Positions 1-10,184 of a DNA stretch of 64,000 nucleotides are shown piece by piece; within the stretch, counting starts at the first letter, position 1; the number at the start of each line of letters is the position of its first letter. A program made the position numbers and the translations under genes. The stretch covers positions 620,001-684,000 of the forward strand of contig NW_026063250.1 in assembly GCF_024362695.1 (NCBI RefSeq). The letters are read 5' to 3'. The stretch comes from Pectinophora gossypiella. Lineage: Eukaryota > Arthropoda > Insecta > Lepidoptera > Gelechiidae. The notes under the pieces were generated by a model, which saw nothing but the letters and a program-made list of their open reading frames with translations, made no database searches and was not told the DNA's origin.

Positions 1-141
1 ACGTAGATTACGTGTATTGGAATGATCCTAACGAATTGGTTGAAAGATTAAAGTTGTTGATTGCTTCTCAAGAGGCCGGCAATACAGGTTTAGATAATGA
101 AATAATTTCTATTATAGAAGAACTCAAAGAAAGTGGTATTA
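1..141 (+). CDS. C-terminal end of an unrecognised Polinton-type protein (partial)
   Basis: The reading frame is open from the left edge of the window, so the start lies outside it. The visible tail contains the stretch YWNDPNELVERLKLL followed by an Asn/Gly-rich turn and a helical end. I recognise this as the C-terminus of an uncharacterised protein common in insect Polinton/Maverick elements; its function is not known to me. A Helitron has landed at an A|T dinucleotide at 141/2266. The host frame would end two codons after the junction, so the insertion mainly replaces the last residues with Helitron-derived codons (stop at 218). It is the first gene of the Polinton that continues at 2349. 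Confidence 0.6.
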
Positions 142-260
142 TCTATACTTATAATAAATCTGTAGAGAGGTCAATTCTGTACATTAAATATTTTTTCAAA
201 ATAACTATCAGGGGGTGATAAGTGGTCGATACTGATGCCAAAAATGCAATCAGTAAATTT

Positions 261-301
<41 letters not shown>

Positions 302-302
302 A
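261..302 (+). repeat. TCTG microsatellite inside Helitron H1
   Basis: About nine to ten tandem TCTG units lie 120 bp from the Helitron 5' end. The same tract is present in H2 (as CAGA) and H3, so it belongs to the family. It creates artefactual open frames rich in CLSV repeats. Confidence 0.9.
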
Positions 303-437
303 TGTTCCTTATAGAAACAAAAACTACTGGACGGATTTTAATGAAACTTATTACAATTATTCTTCACACTCCTGGACAGGTTATAGTATACTTTTCATCA
401 CGCTACAATCAATAGGAGCAGAGTAGTGAAGGGAAAT

Positions 438-1310
438 TCTTTTGTATGAAAAATCTAAACCACTCAAGTTAGACGTTTGAAATTTGGCATGCAGGTACCT
501 TAGATACCGTAGAGGTGCACCAAGAAAGGAATTCCCGAAATTCCTACGGGAACGGGAATTAGCGGGAAAATCCTTTTGTATGAAAAATCTAAACCACTCA
601 AGTTAGACGTTTGAAATTTGGCATGCAGGTACCTTGGATACCGTAGAGGTACACTAAGAAAGGAATTCCCTAAATTCTCACGGGAACGGGAATTAGCGGG
701 AAAATCCTTTTGTATGAAAAATCTAAACCACTCAAGTTAGACGTTTGAAATTTGGCATGCAGATACCTTAGGTACCGTAGAGGTGCACTTAGCAAGGAAT
801 TCCCGAAATTCCCACGAGAACGGGAATTAGCGGGAAAATCCTTTTGTATGAAAAATCTAAACCATTCAAGTTAGATGTTTGAAATTTGTCATGCAGGTAC
901 CTTAGATACCGTAGAGGTGTACTAAGAAAGGAATTTCCGAAATTCCCACGGGAACGGGAATTAGCGGGAAAATCCTTTGGTATGAAAAATCTAAACCACT
1001 CAAGTTAGACGTTTGAAATTTGGCATGCAAGTACCACAGGTACCGTAGAGGTGCACTAAGAAAGGAATTCCCAAAATTCTCACGGGAACGGGAATTAGCG
1101 GGAAAATCCTTTTGTATGAAAAATCTAAACCACTCAAGTTAGACGTTTGAAATTTGGCTCGCAGGTACCTTAGATACCGTAGAGGTGCACTAAGAAAGGA
1201 ATTCCCGAAATTCCCACGGGAACGGGAATTAGCGGGAAAATCCTTTTGTATGAAAAATCTAAACCACTCAAGTTAGACGTTTGAAATTTGGCATGCAGGT
1301 ACTTTAGTAA
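438..1310 (+). repeat. 134-bp minisatellite array in H1, about 6.5-7 units
   Basis: The marker TTTTGTATGAAAAATC recurs with a step of exactly 134 bp (near 441, 575, 709, 843, 977, 1111 and 1245). Each unit carries GGTACC-type boxes and short inverted repeats such as TTCCCACGGGAA and GGAATTCC. Units differ by point changes. No protein is encoded. Confidence 0.88.
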
Positions 1311-1871
1311 ACTTAAAGCTTAGTTGCAACAGGATATTACAAAATTCCCACGGGAACGGTAGTTAGCGGGAAAAAACATTTGTATGAAAAAATCAAATCC
1401 AAATAAAAGGAGAAACTGACTGACTCAGTGACTGACATATCAACGCATAGCCTGAACGGCTAAATGTAGGCATTTGAAATTTGGAAGGGACATAGTTTAG
1501 GTACCGTAGAGGTGCACTAAGAAAGGAATTCCCGGAATTCCCACGGGAACGGAAATTAGCGGGAAAATCTTTTTGTATGAAAAATCTAAACCGCTTAAGT
1601 TAGACGCTTGAAATTTGGCATGCAGGTACCTTAGTTAACTTAAAGCTTAGTTGCAACAGGATATTGCAAAATTCCCACGGAAACGGGAGTTAGTGGGAAA
1701 AAAACATTTGTATGAAAAAATCGAAACCGCGTAAGATAGATGTTTTCAATTCAATTCAATTAAATTATTTATTGCATTCCATGTAGTACAATGGGGTGTT
1801 ACATAGGCATAGGAACTAAAACATGGACCCTGTAGGGCACAGCAACGTTGAAGGGAAGAGAGGAAGTGTGT

Positions 1872-2006
1872 TGCCTGGAAGATAAAGGTTGCCTGGAAGA
1901 GATTGCTACTTAGCAATAAGGCCGCCTATTGTACTAATTCTATTTCTCTTTTGTTTTGTTTTTTGTTTTTTCCTGTTTGTGCAATAAAGTATTTGTTATT
2001 GTTATT
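1872..2006 (+). mobile_element. 3' fragment of an RTE-type LINE or derived SINE nested in H1
   Basis: A 135-bp segment ending in GCAATAAAGTATTTGTTATT is flanked by an 8-bp direct repeat AAGTGTGT (1864-1871 and 2007-2014). H2 and H3 have the uninterrupted sequence with one AAGTGTGT, giving an empty-site control. The TAAGGCCGCC motif and T-rich end resemble the 3' UTR of lepidopteran RTE elements; that family assignment is from memory. Confidence 0.75.
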
Positions 2007-2348
2007 AAGTGTGTATTAAAATTAAAACTCAATGAACAATCAATTAAAAAAAAAATCAATTCAATCAATTGATTCAATCTAGCATGCATGCATACCTTAG
2101 TAAATATAAAGTTTATTTTTGGCTGTATCTTGAAAAATGGGAGTTATTGGGAAAAAAATTGTACTTATGAAAAAATCTAAACTGCATAAGTATGCACTCC
2201 CACACACACAAAGATCTCTCTCTTATATAAGACGCCACGCGGACGAAGTCGCGGGCAAAAGCTAGTAAACTAAAAAAAATACTTCACAAAATATTTATAG
2301 TTTCATTCGTAACTTAATAATTAAAAGAACCACACCTGTTTCAAAACC

Positions 2349-2732
2349 ATGAATATTGATAAATTCGGACATCACGTTCATAAAAGAATGCGGCTGCCTG
2401 AATTATATGATTTAACTAAAACTATTACAAGAACAGATAACGGTGAGTTTAATTTACATTCGCAAAGATTAAGAGGTGTGGTGATACCTATTGAAGCAGA
2501 CGATGTAGTCAATAAAGAATATGTGGATCAAACAATTCGTAATTTTTATACAAAAGAAGAAATAAAAAGTTATATTCAACAAAACAAGAAAGAAAATATA
2601 TTTGAAATGCAACTAGCAATAAATCGTTTAAAAGCAACTATTATTGCATATATAGATCAGAAGTTGCAAAACCTTGATACACCTAAGTTAAATAAATCTA
2701 CTCAACATGATAAAACAACAAATAGTGAATGA
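2349..2732 (+). CDS. Small Polinton-associated protein with coiled C-terminus
   Basis: The 127-residue product begins MNIDKFGHHVHKRMRLPEL. The first half contains a TITRTDNGEFNLHSQRLRG segment and an ADDVVNKEYVD motif; such 'DAVTKEYVD' motifs occur in trimeric fibre and tail-type proteins. The second half is helical and charged, compatible with a coiled coil. It follows the Helitron by about 80 bp of AT-rich leader and overlaps the integrase start by 26 bp, as in compact Polinton gene blocks. I recognise it as a recurrent insect Polinton ORF. A fibre-like or attachment role is only a guess. Confidence 0.6.
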   Translation: MNIDKFGHHVHKRMRLPELYDLTKTITRTDNGEFNLHSQRLRGVVIPIEADDVVNKEYVDQTIRNFYTKEEIKSYIQQNKKENIFEMQLAINRLKATIIAYIDQKLQNLDTPKLNKSTQHDKTTNSE

Positions 2733-3642
2733 AATTCATAAGACAGGTCGAAAAAACTTCATACGTCGCTCCGTTATTCTAAAAGGAATAGACGACTTAT
2801 GGCAAGCAGATTTGATAGACTTTAAAAACATAAAACCCTATAATAAAGGGTTTAGCTTTATTTTGGTCGTGATTGACTGTTTTTCTAAATATGCTTGGGT
2901 AGTGCCACTGAAAACTAAAAATAAATTAGATGTTACAAACGCTTTTCAAGAAGTATTGGAAAAAAGTAAGAGAACCCCTTGTAATTTGCAAACTGATATG
3001 GGTACAGAGTTTTACAATGACAAGTTTTCAAATTTAATGCAAAGTTTGGATATCAACCATTACTCTTCATTTTCAATCAAAAAGGCATCAATTGTGGAGA
3101 GATTAATTAAAACTTTAAAAAATAATCTTTACAAATTATTTAGTTTAAATGGAAGTTATAATTGGATTGACAAATCATTAAACGTTGTAGTGAAAACATA
3201 CAACAATACAAAGCATCGTACTACTAAATATAAACCAGTTGAAGTTAATCGTAATAATGCAGCTATGGTGAAAGAAAATATTCAGTCTAAGCTAAATAAA
3301 CTGTCTTCGTTAACTAAGAATAAATTTAAAATTGGTGATTACGTACGTATAAGAAAATATAAAAGTAGCTTTCATAAGGGATACACTCCTAATAGGTCTA
3401 CTGAAATATTTAAGATAAGAAAAGTGAATAAAACTGTCCCTGTAACATATTTAGTTGAAGACCAAAGAGAAATACCAATATCTGGGGCTTTTTATCAACA
3501 AGAACTTCAGAAAACATGTTACCCTGATGTGTATCTTATAGAAAAAGTAATTAAGAAACTTGGTAATAAATTGTATGTAAAATGGTTAGGACTTAGTGAT
3601 AGTTATAATAGCTGGATTAACAATAAGGCTATTGTGCAATAA
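2707..3642 (+). CDS. Polinton integrase (rve family) with C-terminal chromodomain
   Basis: This 311-residue DDE integrase would join the element ends to target DNA in the nucleus. Catalytic acidic residues are visible as D35 (WQADLIDF), D97 (QTDMGTEF) and E131 (IVERLIKT), with 33 residues between the last two. A KFKIGDYVRI motif marks the SH3-like C-terminal domain. The last 35 residues (YLIEKVIKKLGNKLYVKWLG...SWI) form a chromodomain-like fold, known in Maverick integrases and thought to bind histone marks. No HHCC zinc domain is seen upstream. The frame is intact, in contrast to several neighbouring genes. Confidence 0.9.
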   Translation: MIKQQIVNEIHKTGRKNFIRRSVILKGIDDLWQADLIDFKNIKPYNKGFSFILVVIDCFSKYAWVVPLKTKNKLDVTNAFQEVLEKSKRTPCNLQTDMGTEFYNDKFSNLMQSLDINHYSSFSIKKASIVERLIKTLKNNLYKLFSLNGSYNWIDKSLNVVVKTYNNTKHRTTKYKPVEVNRNNAAMVKENIQSKLNKLSSLTKNKFKIGDYVRIRKYKSSFHKGYTPNRSTEIFKIRKVNKTVPVTYLVEDQREIPISGAFYQQELQKTCYPDVYLIEKVIKKLGNKLYVKWLGLSDSYNSWINNKAIVQ

Positions 3643-3698
3643 ATCACTTTATATAAATATGATTTTCAATTTAAATCCATAACATTATAAAACAAGCA

Positions 3699-4451
3699 AT
3701 GCAAGGCAGTGGACTTCTCAATAATTTAATAAACAATTTACCGTTCGAGTTACATTTACCTGGATATAATTACTGCGGTCCAGGAACCAAGTTAGAAAAA
3801 CGTTTACTGCGTGGTGATAAAGGAGTAAACGGATTAGACGAAGCTTGTAAGGCTCACGACATATCATATTCAAAATATTCTGATTTGAAAAATCGACATA
3901 AGGCAGATTTACAATTACTTAACATGGCTAAACATCAACTGAAATCAAAAAAATCAAGCAAAGGTGAAAAACTTGCTTCATGGTTGGTTAGCAAAGTTAT
4001 GAAGGCTAAATTAAAAACTGGAAGTGGATTAAAAAAATTTGGTTCTCTGGTTTCCAAGATTCGTAAACACGTAAAAAACAGTAACCCAAAAGATAACAAG
4101 ACTATGATTAGATGTGCTTATCTCGCTGCGAAGAAACTTGTCTCTAAAAATCATAAAATTAGAGTGCCTCGCGTTTTGCCTTTGCCGAAGACAGGAGGAA
4201 TTTTACCACTAGTTCCAATTTTTGCTGGATTATCGGCACTAGGCACTTTAAATTTGAATTTGAATTTGAATTTAGCCGGGGGTGCAGCGGGTATTGCTAA
4301 AACTCTTAATGAATACAAAGCTAGCCAACAGAGTTTACGAGAAACGGAACGTCACAATAGGGCAATGGAAATGAGAAAAATAGGGAAAGGTTTATTTGTT
4401 AGGCCGTACAAAAAAGGCAATGGATTATACATTAATCATGCAAAAAACTAA
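3699..4451 (+). CDS. Phospholipase A2-like virion protein of the Polinton
   Basis: The 250-residue product has a PLA2-like core: calcium-loop motif YNYCGPGT at residues 23-30 and the catalytic pair H53-D54 within LDEACKAHDISYSKY. This resembles the parvovirus VP1u-type PLA2 found in many Polinton/adintovirus proteins, where it is thought to breach endosomal membranes. The middle is very basic (Lys-rich, pVII/pX-like). A hydrophobic stretch (GGILPLVPIFAGLSALG) precedes an LNLNLNLNL repeat encoded by a TTTGAA-type hexamer array at about 4246-4275. The frame is open and it sits between integrase and protease. Catalytic residues are present, but activity is inferred. Confidence 0.82.
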   Translation: MQGSGLLNNLINNLPFELHLPGYNYCGPGTKLEKRLLRGDKGVNGLDEACKAHDISYSKYSDLKNRHKADLQLLNMAKHQLKSKKSSKGEKLASWLVSKVMKAKLKTGSGLKKFGSLVSKIRKHVKNSNPKDNKTMIRCAYLAAKKLVSKNHKIRVPRVLPLPKTGGILPLVPIFAGLSALGTLNLNLNLNLAGGAAGIAKTLNEYKASQQSLRETERHNRAMEMRKIGKGLFVRPYKKGNGLYINHAKN

Positions 4452-4808
4452 TTAGTAAGCTACCTAATCGTGCACTTAGTAATGTGGATATTCTAAAACT
4501 CGCCATACATATACCTTATTTTCGAGGAGGTGAAAGATCAATTACCTACAAAATCTAATCTTATTGAATGTGGTATTATAAATTTGGATAACTCTGAAAA
4601 TAACGGAACACATTGGGTAGCTTATGTCAAAGTAAACAATTATTGCGAATACTTTGATAGTTATGGGGATTTAAAACCCCCGTTGGAATTTTTATACTAT
4701 GTTCAGAACTGTGAATTATTTTATAACTATACAAGGTTTCAAGAATTCAATTCTGTGAAATGTGGCCATTTGTGTTTAGAATTTTTAATTAACTTTTGGT
4801 TTAAATAA
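4438..4808 (+). pseudogene. Adenain-like cysteine protease, frameshifted
   Basis: Family features of the Polinton maturation protease (ULP1/adenain fold) are present: His in GTHWVAYV, an acidic YFDSYGD segment, and the Cys box SVKCGHLC near the C-terminus. The N-terminal part (LPNRALSNVDILKLAIHIPY) is in a different frame from the catalytic part. One single-base shift lies near 4523-4532 (GAGGAGGTGAAAG). A second probable indel lies in the A-run at 4442-4447, which separates the only plausible ATG (4438) from the downstream frame. The catalytic part runs to the stop at 4808. As read, no full-length enzyme can be made. Confidence 0.75.
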
Positions 4809-4855
4809 ATTATGTATAAAGTAAGGAAACATTTTTTTATTTTATCATTTGCACC

Positions 4856-5344
4856 ATGTCTTTTACACTATCAATAACTGGGAACTCCGCTCTTTTATCT
4901 ACATATTATACACCAACTTTACAATTAGAAGGCGAGTACGAATGTGCACTATTGTATTTAGCAACATTTAATTCTATTCCAAATATTGATAAAAGAAACA
5001 ATAAATTATACTACGGTGAAAACAAAGTCATCGAAATACCTGAAGGTACCTATGAACTTCAAGATATAAATGATTATATAAGAACCAAAATTGACGTACC
5101 ATTCAATCTGTCATGCAACAATAATACAATGACAACATCGTTATTTTGTTCTAAAGATATTAATTTTGAAAAACATGATTCTTTAGGGCATTTATTGGGA
5201 TTTTCTAATCAGGTTCTAGAGGGAAATATATTACACACGTCTCACCTTCCCGTTAACATTTTACCAACGACTGTGGTGAGGGTTGAATGTGATATAGTGA
5301 GCGGATCATTTATAAACGGAAAATCAAGCCATATTATTTATGAA
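4856..5344 (+). pseudogene. Polinton minor capsid (penton-like) protein, N-terminal piece
   Basis: The protein starts MSFTLSITGNSALLS and continues for 163 codons before Helitron H2 interrupts it after codon GAA at 5342-5344. In sequence and position (between protease and major capsid protein) it matches the Polinton minor capsid, single jelly-roll class that would form vertices of an icosahedral shell. The host frame resumes in register at 8266. The two pieces together give about 221 codons, which looks short for the family, so internal sequence may also have been lost. The Helitron provides a stop at 5507-5509. Confidence 0.68.
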
Positions 5345-6179
5345 CTAGCTTTTGCCCGCGACTTCGTCCGCGTGGCGTGTTATATAAGAGAGAGATCTTT
5401 GTGTGTGTGGGAGTGCATACTTATGCAGTTTAGATTTTTTCATACAATTTTTTTCCCAATAACTCCCATTTTTCGAAATACAGCCAAAAATAAACTTTAT
5501 ATTTACTAAGGTATGCATGCATGCTAGATTGAATCAATTGATTGAATTGATTTTTTTTTTAATTGATTGTTCATTGAGTTTTAATTTTAATACACACTTC
5601 CTCTCTTCCCTTCAACGTTGCTGTGCCCTACAGGGTCCATGTTTTAGTTCCTATGCCTATGTAACACCCCATTGTACTACATGGAATGCAATAAATAATT
5701 TAATTGAATTGAATTGAAAACATCTATCTTACGCGGTTTCGATTTTTTCATACAAAGGTTTTTTCCGCTAACTCCCGTTTCCGTGGGAATTTTGCAATAT
5801 CCTGTTGCAACTAAGCTTTAAGTTAACTAAGGTACCTGCATGCCAAATTTCAAGCGTCTAACTTAAGCGGTTTAGATTTTTCATACAAAAGGATTTTCCC
5901 GCTAATTTCCGTTCCCGTGGGAATTCCGGGAATTCCTTTCTTAGTGCACCTCTACGGTACCTAAGCTATGTCCCTTCCAAATTTCAAATGCCTACGTTTA
6001 GCCGTTCAGGCTATGCGTTGATATGTCAGTCACTGAGTCAGTCAGTTTCTCCTTTTATTTAGATTTGATTTTTTCATACAAATGTTTTTTCCCGCTAACT
6101 ACCGTTCCCGTGGGAATTTTGTAATATCCTGTTGCAACTAAGCTTTAAGTTTACTAAAGTACCTGCATGCCAAATTTCA

Positions 6180-7972
6180 AACGTCTAACTTCAGTGGTTT
6201 AGATTTTTCATACAAAAGGATTTTCCCGCTAATTCCCGTTCCCGTGGGAATTTCGGGAATTCCTTTCTTAGTGCACCTCTACGGTATCTAAGGTATCTGC
6301 GAGCCAAATTTCAAACATCTAACTTGAATGGTTTAGATTTTTCATACAAAAGGATTTTCCCGTTAATTCCCGTTCCCGTGGGAATTTCGGGAATTCCTTT
6401 CTTAGTGCACCTCCACGGTACCTAAGGTACCTGCATTACAAATTTCAAACGTCTAACTTGAGTGGTTTAGATTTTTCATACAAAATGATTTTCCCACTAA
6501 TTCCCGTTCCCGTGGGAATTTCGGAAATTCCTTTCTTAGTGCACCTCTACGGTATCTAAGGTACCTGCGAGCCAAATTTCAAACATCTAACTTGAATGGT
6601 TTAGATTTTTCATACAAAAGGATTTTCCCGCTAATTCCCGTTCCCGTGGGAATTTCGGAAATTCCTTTCTTAGTACACCTCTACGGTATCTAAGGTACCT
6701 GCATGACAAATTTCAAACATGTAACTTGAATGGTTTAGATTTTTCATACAAAAGGATTTTCCCGCTAATTTCCGTTCCCGTGAGAATTTTGGGAATTCCT
6801 TTCTTAGTGCACCTCTACGGTACCTATGGTACCTGCATGCCAAATTTCAAACGTCTAACTTGAGTGGTTTAGATTTTTCATACAAAAGGATTTTCCCGCT
6901 TATTCCCGTTCTCGTGGGAATTTCGGGAATTCCTTTCTTAGTGTACCTCTACGGTACCTAAGGTACCTGCGAGCCAAATTTCAAATATCTAACTTGAATG
7001 GTTTAGATTTTCATACAAAAGGATTTTCCCGTTAATTCCCGTTCCCGTGGGAATTTCGGGAATTCCTTTCTTAATGCACCTCTACGGTACCTAAGGTACC
7101 TGCATGACAAAATTTCAAACGTCTAACTTGAGTGGTTTAGATTTTTCATACAAAAGGATTTTCCCGCTTATTCCCGTTCTCGTGGGAATTTCGGGAATTC
7201 CTTTCTTAGTGCACCTCTACGGTACCTATGGTACCTGCATGCCAAATTTCAAACGTCTAACTTGAGTGGTTTAGATTTTTCATACAAAAGGATTTTCCCG
7301 CTTATTCCCGTTCTCGTGGGAATTTCGGGAATTCCTTTCTTAGTGTACCTCTACGGTACCTAAGGTACCTGCGAGCCAAATTTCAAATATCTAACTTGAA
7401 TGGTTTAGATTTTCATACAAAAGGATTTTCCCGTTAATTCCCGTTCCCGTGGGAATTTCGGGAATTCCTTTCTTAATGCACCTCTACGGTACCTAAGGTA
7501 CCTGCATGACAAAATTTCAAACGTCTAACTTGAGTGGTTTAGATTTTTCATACAAAAGGATTTTCCCGCTTATTCCCGTTCTCGTGGGAATTTCGGGAAT
7601 TCCTTTCTTAGTGTACCTCTACGGTACCTAAGGTATCTGCATGCCAAATTTCAAACGTCTAACTTGAGTGGTTTAGATTTTTCATACAAAAGGATTTTCC
7701 CGCTAATTCCCGTTCTCGTGGGAATTTCGGGAATTCCTTTCTTAGTACACCTCTACGGTATCTAAGATACCTGCATGCCAAATTTCAAACGTCTAACTTG
7801 AGTGGTTTAGATTTTTCATATAAAAGGATTTTCCCGCTAATTCCCGTTCCCGTAAGAATTTCGGGAATTCCTTTCTTAGTGTGCCTCTACGGTATCTAAG
7901 GTACCTGCATGCCAAATTTCAAACGTCTAACTTGAGTGGTTTAGATTTTTCATACAAAAGGATTTCCCTTCA
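6180..7972 (-). repeat. 134-bp minisatellite array in H2, about 13 units
   Basis: The marker TTTTTCATACAAAAGGATTT recurs about every 134 bp from about 6209 to 7950. Two nearly identical higher-order blocks (around 6840-7100 and 7230-7500) suggest recent duplication of multi-unit segments. Homologous arrays have about 7 units in H1 and about 9 in H3. Confidence 0.85.
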
Positions 7973-8096
7973 CTACTCTGCTCCTATTGATTGTAGCGTG
8001 ATGAAAAGTATACTATAACCTGTCCAGGAGTGTGAAGAATAATTGTACCAAGTTTCATTAAAATCCGTCCAGTAGTTTTTGTTTCTATAAGGAACA

Positions 8097-8097
8097 T

Positions 8098-8143
<46 letters not shown>
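8097..8143 (-). repeat. CAGA (TCTG) microsatellite in H2
   Basis: About 11 tandem CAGA units near the 5' end of the inverted Helitron, homologous to the tracts at 261-302 and 54135-54187. Confidence 0.9.
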
Positions 8144-8146
<3 letters not shown>

Positions 8147-8265
8147 AATTTTACTGATTGCATTTTTGGCATCAGTATCGACCACTTATCACCCCCTGAT
8201 AGTTATTTTGAAAAAATATTTAATGTACAGAATTGACCTCTCTACAGATTTATTATAAGTATAGA

Positions 8266-8439
8266 TTAAATATACATTTATTTCCATCTAAAGAAAACAT
8301 GATAATCTATAATAAAATTACGACTCCTTCAATTAAAAATACCAGTTATTCTCGAGGCATCAACAAAAGAACATCTAAGAAGTGTAATAATTTATCTGCT
8401 GAAAATATAAATTTCCTCAAACAAATTGGTTTGAAAAAA
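8266..8439 (+). pseudogene. Minor capsid protein, C-terminal piece
   Basis: This continues the gene broken at 5344 and ends with NLSAENINFLKQIGLKK. Its frame runs straight into the major capsid start codon at 8440 with no stop. A run of seven A's precedes ATGA; with one A fewer the frame would stop at TGA. The fused reading may therefore be a homopolymer indel rather than a true fusion. Confidence 0.6.
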
Positions 8440-9654
8440 ATGAATATTTTAGATATATCATCTACACCTACTTACGACAACAGCATTGACGGTATTGAAT
8501 TTCATTCTTATAAACCGTATGTGACAAGTTTCAACAGGAACGATGAAATACGCATCCCGATCAACCAGCAAGATTTATATGTTTTACCATCAGCCAGCAC
8601 TCTATATCTAGAAGGAAAAGTGCTCGTCGGCAAGAGAGATTCGAAAGAAATAGCTTCGTCTGTTCAGTTTACAAACAATCCATTACTTTACTTTTTTCAA
8701 GATATTCGATATGAACTGAATGGTATCGAAATAGATAGAATAAAAAATGCTGGCGTAACCACTACTATAAAATCTTTATTATCTATGAATGAGTGTGAAT
8801 CAAAAATGTCTAAAGTGTGGGGGTGGGATATTAATGGCACAAAAAATATAAATTCAGGTATTTTTTCTGCTTCTATTCCCCTCTGTAATATACTAGGGTT
8901 TGCAGAGGACTATAAGAAAATTATCATTAATTGCAGACACGAACTTATTTTGTTACGTAGTAATACTAATCTTAATGCATTAAAATTAAATACTGGAGAG
9001 ATTGTTAACGATATTCAGATAAATAAAATAGTATGGCGTGTGCCACACGTGAAAGTATCCGATAAAGAAAAAATTAATTTATTGAAACATTTAGAAAGGG
9101 ATAGACCAGTCCAATTAGCTTTTAGAAACTGGGACCTTTATGAATATCCTACTTTACCAAAAACTACAAAACATACGTGGTCAATTAAAACTTCATCACA
9201 AATCGAAAAACCTAGATACGTCATAATTGGTTTGCAAACTAATAGAAAAAATAATGGTGACGCAGACATGTCTCGATTCGACCATTGCAATTTACGTGAT
9301 GTTAAAGTATACCTAAATTCCACTTATTTCCCTTATGAAAATTTAAATGTCAATTTTTCAAACAATAATATAGCTTTATTATACGAACAATACGCGAGGT
9401 TTCAACAGTCTTATTATGGACGCCGAACAGAACCATTACTAAGTGCAAAAGAATTTAAAGAAATAGCTCCGTTATTTGTGATAGATTGTTCGAGACAGGT
9501 TGATAATTTGAAGTCTGGACCTGTAGTAAATGTGCGAGTGGAAATAGAAACCAATACCGAAATACCAGATCTAACTTCGGCATATTGCTTAATTTTGAAC
9601 GATTGCATAGTTGAATATAAACCGCTCTGTGGGGTGGTTAAAAAAATATCATGA
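8440..9654 (+). CDS. Polinton major capsid protein (double jelly-roll)
   Basis: This is the main shell protein, 404 residues, starting MNILDISSTPTYDNS. I chose ATG 8440 because the conserved N-terminal region begins there, although the frame is open further upstream into the minor capsid piece and Helitron. Supporting stretches are DEIRIPINQQDLYVLPS, YFFQDIRYELNGIEID and a C-terminal PDLTSAYCLIL. This family is the Polinton/adintovirus double jelly-roll capsid protein. The stop at 9652-9654 overlaps the next start (ATGA overlap). No frameshift or stop is seen, so it is one of the intact genes of this copy. Confidence 0.85.
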   Translation: MNILDISSTPTYDNSIDGIEFHSYKPYVTSFNRNDEIRIPINQQDLYVLPSASTLYLEGKVLVGKRDSKEIASSVQFTNNPLLYFFQDIRYELNGIEIDRIKNAGVTTTIKSLLSMNECESKMSKVWGWDINGTKNINSGIFSASIPLCNILGFAEDYKKIIINCRHELILLRSNTNLNALKLNTGEIVNDIQINKIVWRVPHVKVSDKEKINLLKHLERDRPVQLAFRNWDLYEYPTLPKTTKHTWSIKTSSQIEKPRYVIIGLQTNRKNNGDADMSRFDHCNLRDVKVYLNSTYFPYENLNVNFSNNNIALLYEQYARFQQSYYGRRTEPLLSAKEFKEIAPLFVIDCSRQVDNLKSGPVVNVRVEIETNTEIPDLTSAYCLILNDCIVEYKPLCGVVKKIS

Positions 9655-10142
9655 ATTCGCAAACAATAATCGTTGATGTTCAAGGTTTTAAGGATCTTAG
9701 AAATAACTTCATAATAAAGGAGCTCGCTATAGCAACCAGTGATTATACGCAAACTTTTTTGATTAAACCTCCATACTCGTATAATACTCTAACAAGGGAA
9801 GAAAAAAAACAAGTTACATGGCTCGAAAAAAATCGTAAAATATATTGGAGTGAAGGATTTATAGATCATCGAGAATTCAAACGTATTATACAGCCTTATT
9901 TAGCAAATAAAAACATTCTTACTAAAGGATTAGAAAAAGTAAAGTGGATAAAAGAATTAGGCTCTAATTGCGAAGTGACCGATTTGAGTGAAAAAGAATG
10001 TCCTAACCTTTCTAAATTATATGATAAATATACGAAAAATGAAAAAAAATATAACTGTATAAACCATTCTAAATCATGTGCTTTGAAAAATGTATTGTGT
10101 ATTAAAAAATGGTGTATAGAAAATAATAAATTTATTGTGTAA
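9651..10142 (+). CDS. Polinton-linked protein of unknown function
   Basis: The 163-residue protein begins MNSQTIIVDVQGFKDLRNNF and overlaps the capsid stop by four bases. It has conserved-looking stretches KELAIAT, FLIKPPY, ITWLEKNRKIYW-type and a C-terminal Cys cluster (NCINHSKSCALKNVLCIKKWC) that could bind metal. I recognise it as a frequent partner of insect Polinton capsid genes. The N-terminal VDVQGF and alternating strands recall RNase H-like exonuclease folds, but no full catalytic set can be assigned, so function stays open. It converges tail to tail with the minus-strand gene ending at 10185. Confidence 0.6.
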   Translation: MNSQTIIVDVQGFKDLRNNFIIKELAIATSDYTQTFLIKPPYSYNTLTREEKKQVTWLEKNRKIYWSEGFIDHREFKRIIQPYLANKNILTKGLEKVKWIKELGSNCEVTDLSEKECPNLSKLYDKYTKNEKKYNCINHSKSCALKNVLCIKKWCIENNKFIV

Positions 10143-10184
10143 TGAATGAAAAAATAGTTTTATTTTTACCTTTAATAAATTGCT

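Larger units (their letters stand above)
142..2265 (+). mobile_element. Non-autonomous Helitron, copy H1
   Basis: The left end reads TCTATACTTATAATAAATCT and the right end is a GC-rich hairpin (GAC-GAA-GTC core with a bulged G) followed by AAAAGCTAG. The element sits between host A and T with no target duplication, which are Helitron hallmarks. Copies H2 (5345-8265, minus) and H3 (54013-55944, plus) share both ends. There is no Rep/helicase gene. The interior holds a TCTG microsatellite, a 134-bp minisatellite, a degenerate block (1310-1740), a conserved AT-rich 3' region and a nested 135-bp retroelement fragment. It was presumably mobilised in trans. Confidence 0.88.
5345..8265 (-). mobile_element. 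Non-autonomous Helitron, copy H2 (minus strand)
   Basis: On the plus strand it begins CTAGCTTTTGCCCGCGACTT and ends AAGTATAGA, the reverse complement of the H1/H3 ends, and lies between host A (5344) and T (8266). It is the longest copy (2.9 kb) because its 134-bp minisatellite is expanded. It splits the Polinton minor capsid gene. It has the empty site for the retroelement fragment found in H1. Confidence 0.88.

Noticed and set aside
235..426. Open frames with CLSV repeats (also near 7973-8185 and 54093-54302)
   Set aside because: They are translations of the TCTG microsatellite in the Helitron family, recur only with the repeat and have no coding signature.
438..7972. CRISPR-like array
   Set aside because: Units are contiguous 134-bp tandem copies without unique spacers, in a eukaryotic Helitron; it is a minisatellite.
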